Below, in pieces: positions 60,177 through 64,000 of a stretch of DNA of 64,000 bases. The stretch is from the NCBI RefSeq assembly GCF_023101145.1, contig NZ_CP073714.1, positions 5,208,001 through 5,272,000 of the forward strand, in the 5' to 3' direction. The stretch's first letter is position 1. Every line of letters starts with the position of its first letter. The notes below the pieces were generated by a model. That model was not told where the DNA came from and ran no database searches. It saw only the letters and a program-made list of their open reading frames with translations. Source of the stretch: Paenibacillus pabuli (GTDB lineage Bacteria; Bacillota; Bacilli; Paenibacillales; Paenibacillaceae). The position numbers were made by a program, and so were the translations under genes.

Positions 60177-61208
60177 CTATTTCGTTTTACTCATGAGATA
60201 CAGGAAATATGGGGCACCAATAATAGCAACCAGAATACCTGCCGGAATCTCCGAAGGCTGCAAAATGACACGTCCCAGTGTATCTGCAACAAGCACAAGC
60301 AATGATCCGACCAGTGCGGATGCAGGCAAAAGGAACTGATGTTTTGGCCCCACGAGACGACGTGCCAGATGTGGACCGATCAGACCCACAAAACCAATGC
60401 CTCCACTGACGGATACGCATGATCCGGCCAGTCCCACCGCAGCAGCGAGCAGGATCAGTCTTTCACGCTCCACCGGCGCGCCGAGACCGCTGGCTGTTTG
60501 ATCACCGAGATTCAGTACATTGAGCACACGGGCTTTATATACAACAAGCGGCACAAGAACAATGAGAAACGGCAGCAACGCCGTTACGAATTTCCAGTTG
60601 GAGCCCCAGATGCTACCTGCCATCCAGGTCGCCACAAATTGATATTTCTCCGGACTGAGCCGAAGTGTAAGCACGATCATGGCCGAGCTGATTCCTGCCG
60701 CTACCCCAATCCCTGTAAGCAGCATACGCGTAGGCATGAGTCCTTCTCCCTTTTTATAGGAGAGCACATATATTAGAAATGCCGCAAACGTTGCCCCAAT
60801 CAGGGCCAGAATCGGAAGCAAGAATACTGGAGCCGCCGTCGTTGTCGGGAAGAAGGAAACAAACAACATAACAACCAGCCCGGCTCCGGCGTTAATGCCG
60901 AGAATACCTGGATCAGCCAGAGGATTTCGGGATACCCCCTGCAGAATACAACCGGATAGGGCAAGTCCCGCACCGACCAGAACCGAAATGACGATACGCG
61001 GCAAACGGAATTCAAACAGGATCAGTTCCTGCTTAGCCGTCCCGCCACCAAAAAGGGTACGCATCACTTCAAGTGGAGAAAGCCGAGTGAACCCTGTATT
61101 CATACTGATAATAAAAGCCGTAATAATCAACGCACCAAGCACAATCATGACAATGGTGCTTTTAGTTCTCTTCTTGCGTTCTGCTCCAACCAAAGTTGAG
61201 GATTCCAT
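60177..61208 (-). CDS. FecCD family iron-siderophore permease (second)
   Basis: 343-aa BtuC-like permease with about ten helices. It has GLALSGCILQGVSRNPLADPGILG, GSIWGSNWKFV, the coupling helix region GFVGLIGPHLARRLVG, and the terminal GAPYFLYLMSKT. It starts 2 bases after the stop of the upstream permease and has GAAAGGAGG upstream. The pair forms the heterodimer of a siderophore ABC importer; the ATPase is not in this locus. Confidence 0.94.
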   Translation of the reverse strand: MESSTLVGAERKKRTKSTIVMIVLGALIITAFIISMNTGFTRLSPLEVMRTLFGGGTAKQELILFEFRLPRIVISVLVGAGLALSGCILQGVSRNPLADPGILGINAGAGLVVMLFVSFFPTTTAAPVFLLPILALIGATFAAFLIYVLSYKKGEGLMPTRMLLTGIGVAAGISSAMIVLTLRLSPEKYQFVATWMAGSIWGSNWKFVTALLPFLIVLVPLVVYKARVLNVLNLGDQTASGLGAPVERERLILLAAAVGLAGSCVSVSGGIGFVGLIGPHLARRLVGPKHQFLLPASALVGSLLVLVADTLGRVILQPSEIPAGILVAIIGAPYFLYLMSKTK

Positions 61209-61210
61209 CG

Positions 61211-62266
61211 TTACAGAGCCCTCCTTTCTTTACGCGCCAGATAGAGGAAGAAAGGTACCCCGATTAGAGCAACCAGAGCGCCAATTGGCGTCTCGTATGG
61301 CGGGTTAATCATACGTGCAGCCAAATCCGCAAATACAAGCAGAAGACTGCCCATTACTGCGGAGCATGGAATAATCCAGCGATAATCGACCCCAACCAAT
61401 TTACGTGTGAGGTGGGGAATGATCAGTCCTACAAAACCAACAGCACCAACCACGGATACGGCTGTACCTGCCAGGATCAGTACAACAATCAGACCAATCA
61501 ACTTAATCAATCCAGTACGTTGCCCCAGTCCAACGGCGATGTCTTCTCCCAAGCTAAGCAGCGTAATGGAACGGGAGATAAGAAGCCCTGCAATAAGTGC
61601 AGCCAAAACCCAAGGGAACATGACTTCCAGCTGGGACCACTTCGTTCCGGCTACACCGCCAGCTGTCCAGAAGGCAAGATCTTGTCCAATTTTGAAATAC
61701 AGCGCAATTCCTTCACTCAGCGCGGCCAACATCGCAGATACTGCCGCCCCTGCAAGAACAAGCCGAAGAGGTGTAAGTCCGGATTTGGACGCTGCACCGA
61801 AACCATAGACCAGCAGGACCCCAAGTCCTGCTCCCAGGAAGGAGTACATAATGATATACATATATGACATGCCCGGGAAAAAGGCAAAGCAGACAGCTAG
61901 CGCAAATCCTGCGCCGGCATTCAGTCCGAGCAAACCGGAATCTGCCAGCGGGTTACGGGTCATCCCCTGCATAATGGCACCGGCTACTGCGAAGCAGGCA
62001 CCGACCATCGCTCCGCCAAGAATACGCGGTAACCGAATCTCCCATATGATCTGATGCGGAGTCAGTTCAGGATTAAAGTTAAAAATGGCCTCCCATACAA
62101 CGCCCAACTTGATATCTGCGGCCCCAAACGAAATGGACAATGCCATACCCAGCGCGAGCAGCAGAATACCCCCGGTCAGGATTAATGTGGCAGCCCAGGG
62201 ACGAGTGTGGATTTTGGCAGTCGGTGATTCTGTAGGTTGACTTGCCGATGAAACTTTCGAACTCAT
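61211..62266 (-). CDS. FecCD family iron-siderophore permease (first)
   Basis: 351-aa permease, first gene of the operon, with AVAGAIMQGMTRNPLADSGLLGLN, GGVAGTKWSQL and GFVGLIIPHLTRKLVG. Same family as its neighbour. A Fur box lies about 83 bases upstream. Confidence 0.94.
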   Translation of the reverse strand: MSSKVSSASQPTESPTAKIHTRPWAATLILTGGILLLALGMALSISFGAADIKLGVVWEAIFNFNPELTPHQIIWEIRLPRILGGAMVGACFAVAGAIMQGMTRNPLADSGLLGLNAGAGFALAVCFAFFPGMSYMYIIMYSFLGAGLGVLLVYGFGAASKSGLTPLRLVLAGAAVSAMLAALSEGIALYFKIGQDLAFWTAGGVAGTKWSQLEVMFPWVLAALIAGLLISRSITLLSLGEDIAVGLGQRTGLIKLIGLIVVLILAGTAVSVVGAVGFVGLIIPHLTRKLVGVDYRWIIPCSAVMGSLLLVFADLAARMINPPYETPIGALVALIGVPFFLYLARKERRAL

Positions 62267-62348
62267 ATGCCCCCACCCTTGTTATGAGTGGTGTAGACAG
62301 TTCCTATGTACATAACAATCACCTCTCTATTCATTCCAAAGCTTATAA

Positions 62349-62363
62349 TGATATTGATTATCA
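62349..62363 (-). promoter_or_regulatory. Fur box upstream of the FecCD operon
   Basis: TGATAATCAATATCA on the minus strand matches the 7-1-7 Fur core TGATAATNATTATCA in all but one position. Confidence 0.82.
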
Positions 62364-62447
62364 TTCCCATAAATCATTGTATGTCAACTAACGTTCTCTG
62401 GCAATGGACAAATGGGACAAGTTTATTGCATAAATGAATTTTTGTAC

Positions 62448-62487
62448 TAAAAAAGCTGCATGGAGTATAAGAACTCCATACAGCACC
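62448..62487 (-). terminator. Terminator of the GDPD gene
   Basis: Minus-strand GCTGTATGGAGTTCTTA / TACTCCATGCAGC with six T. Confidence 0.94.
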
Positions 62488-62504
62488 TTGGTCTTTATTA
62501 TAAA

Positions 62505-63242
62505 TTAATGACTATGTACAGCCATCAATGCTGCCAGTACATCAGGCACATCGGTAATGATTCCCCGTACACCCATGTCGATCAGCTTCTGCATTTCAGC
62601 AGGATCATTCACTGTAAACGGATGTGTTGCTATTCCCTGAGCCAGTGCAGCAGCAACTTCTTCTTGTGTTACAGCCAGCTTGTACGGATGCAGAGCGGAG
62701 GCTTCCAGTTTGGCAGCATAATCGTATGGACGGTACAACTTTTCCATATATAGAAGCGCTGTGCGAATTTCGGGGGCAAGACGTTTGCACCTCACTAACG
62801 AGGCATGATTGAAGCTGGATAGAATCACCTTTTGTTCTATACCCCAATCCCGAATCGCTTGGATCAACTTTTCTTCCATTCCCTTATAGCTAACAATACC
62901 ATTTTTCAATTCCAAGTTAAGTAGGATGTCTTTCCCTCGAACCAGATCGAATAATTCATCCAAAGATGGAATACGTTCACCAGCAAAATCAGCATGGAAC
63001 CAAGCTCCTGCGTCCAGAGTACGCAATTCTTCAAACGATTTATCCTTGACCCAGCCTTCTGCTCCGGCAGTGCGGGTTAACGTCTCATCATGGATCAGTA
63101 CCAGTCTACCATCACTGGACAGCTGGACATCTGTTTCAATGCCTGTCGCTCCAAGCTGCAAACTGCGTTCAAACGCAACCATTGTATTCTCGGGACATAC
63201 GGCAGATGCTCCCCTATGGGCGATATTTTCAATTCTTTTCAT
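62505..63242 (-). CDS. Glycerophosphodiester phosphodiesterase
   Basis: 245-aa GDPD enzyme (UgpQ/GlpQ cytosolic type) that splits glycerophosphodiesters to glycerol 3-phosphate and alcohol. Catalytic motifs: IAHRGASAVCPENT (His), GIETDVQLSSDGRLVLIHD (Glu, Asp, His) and LNLELKN (Glu). No signal peptide. It is a single gene followed by a strong terminator. Confidence 0.94.
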   Translation of the reverse strand: MKRIENIAHRGASAVCPENTMVAFERSLQLGATGIETDVQLSSDGRLVLIHDETLTRTAGAEGWVKDKSFEELRTLDAGAWFHADFAGERIPSLDELFDLVRGKDILLNLELKNGIVSYKGMEEKLIQAIRDWGIEQKVILSSFNHASLVRCKRLAPEIRTALLYMEKLYRPYDYAAKLEASALHPYKLAVTQEEVAAALAQGIATHPFTVNDPAEMQKLIDMGVRGIITDVPDVLAALMAVHSH

Positions 63243-63461
63243 TCCAGCGCCTCCTGACGTTCATCATGGACTCTATGATTCTCACTATACACACAGTTTG
63301 TCATACCTGTATTAACAGAACGTTTAATTGAATACGCTGTCCGTGTATAGGCAACATCTTGGAAGGCTAGGGATTCACTCATTTTGTGAACTCATCTGTA
63401 AAGCAAACATAATATAGTATCAGTCATAGACAACTGCACTCCGCTGTAAGGAGGTCGCCCA

Positions 63462-63800
63462 TTGAAACCCCTAACGACAAAGAAAACCGTATCTTCCAAA
63501 TCATCCTCCAAAAAAGTCCCTTTGACCCGCATTTCCGCGAAAAACAGGTCGGGCCGACCCGGCAGTAGATCCAGAACTTCTCCCGGATCACGACAACATA
63601 TGACACGGGCGTCTGTTCGAGGGTTAGCTGTGCCTGACAAAACGAGCAATCAATCCTCTGTTTCTGAAATACAACACGGTCTGGATCAATTGGCCTTTAT
63701 CGCGGCTATTCTGGCTCTTATTGCTGCGGCAATCGGGCTGTATATTGCCTGGAAAACACTCAGTTTGCCTGGTGGTGGTGGTGCGGAGGTAACCGTTTGA
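63462..63800 (+). CDS. Basic single-pass membrane protein, 112 aa
   Basis: A TTG start has AAGGAGG 7 bases upstream. The first 60 residues are very basic and Ser rich (SKSSSKKVPLTRISAKNRSG), then an acidic segment and one TM helix (AFIAAILALIAAAIGLYIAW). No family is recognised. The basic tail could bind nucleic acid or the wall. Confidence 0.72.
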   Translation: MKPLTTKKTVSSKSSSKKVPLTRISAKNRSGRPGSRSRTSPGSRQHMTRASVRGLAVPDKTSNQSSVSEIQHGLDQLAFIAAILALIAAAIGLYIAWKTLSLPGGGGAEVTV

Positions 63801-63811
63801 CCTCCGTATCA

Positions 63812-63847
63812 CCTCTGTCTCTTTTATTGAGGCAGAGTTTTTTTACA
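63812..63847 (+). terminator. Terminator of the 63462-63800 gene
   Basis: CTCTG-TC-TC / GAGGCAGAG hairpin followed by seven T. A second small hairpin GGAGGT / ACCTCC lies just upstream across the stop codon. Confidence 0.85.
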
Positions 63848-63852
63848 GACAG

Positions 63853-63965
63853 AAAAAAACCGTTCCCCTGAGACGTCGACCGTACCGACGTCTCTTTGGA
63901 AAGGCCATTTCTTTAACGGGCATTGCCCCGGCAATGATATCATGCCCCGGAATGGCTGATCGAAA
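63853..63965 (-). other. Structured 3' end of a minus-strand transcript from beyond the window
   Basis: Minus strand: a perfect 9-bp hairpin GAGACGTCG / CGACGTCTC (63894-63870), an outer CCGTT / AACGG pair and seven T (63859-63853), preceded by GCCATT / AATGGC closing further repeats. It looks like a terminator plus structured RNA, identity unknown. Confidence 0.4.
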
Positions 63966-64000
63966 TTACACTATGAATGTACGAGAAATGATAACAAGCA

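Overview
The window reads as a chromosomal segment of a Paenibacillus-type Gram-positive bacterium (Bacillota). The support is the set of families seen: CcpA, a YlbF/YlbG pair, YtxJ next to ccpA, YlaN, YugN, SpeA of the Bacillus type and acsA divergent from acuA. Ribosome binding sites are strong AGGAGG types, GTG and TTG starts are frequent, and rho-independent terminators follow most genes. Gene content is mostly core, with a few accessory spots. No CRISPR array, prophage or replication origin was seen.

Layout. 1-16.6 kb: the 5' part of a P-type Ca2+ ATPase running off the left edge, then rqcH, a frameshifted acetyltransferase, a PHP phosphoesterase, a LysR regulator, ylbG/ylbF, a two-gene XPB-type helicase module, an M20D amidohydrolase, yugN-ftsW, an Asp23 protein and a cation/proton exchanger. 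16.7-26.4 kb: ylaN, an HPr-like protein lacking the phosphorylatable His, ampS, a lipoprotein, a GAF-GGDEF diguanylate cyclase, rpsD with a long leader, and a class A PBP with two C-terminal FN3 domains. 26.4-32.2 kb: the acetate and catabolite-control cluster (acsA, acuA, mtnN, ccpA, ytxJ), with a consensus CcpA cre site between acsA and acuA. 32.4-47.1 kb: a DJ-1/PfpI protein, a GlcNAc-type PTS IICBA translationally coupled to ptsI, an IS3-family insertion sequence sitting inside a terminator loop, a CoA-binding protein, aroA, a rhodanese, aroK, gndA, an MFS transporter and speA.

47.3-58 kb is an accessory, stress-oriented stretch of small genes. It holds a His-rich DUF1292 protein, a tetR-SDR operon with a large operator and a leader peptide, a DUF1541 lipoprotein under a CsoR-like operator, ohr under a canonical OhrR operator, tRNA-Val(GAC), several short membrane or secreted proteins, a LexA-box-controlled pair of split HTH/WYL-like genes, a manganese catalase, and an orphan Imm53 gene beside a broken DUF5071 gene. 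58-63.3 kb is an iron locus: two FecCD permeases and an exporter-type ABC protein under a Fur box, with a divergent Fur-boxed substrate-binding lipoprotein reduced to its first 87 codons. A glycerophosphodiesterase and a small basic membrane protein follow.

The most interesting signals are regulatory. They are the SOS-controlled split WYL/HTH pair, the 21-bp perfect inverted repeat plus six-codon leader ahead of tetR, the CsoR-type operator inside a promoter spacer, the IS element that splits a terminator, and the decayed siderophore receptor.
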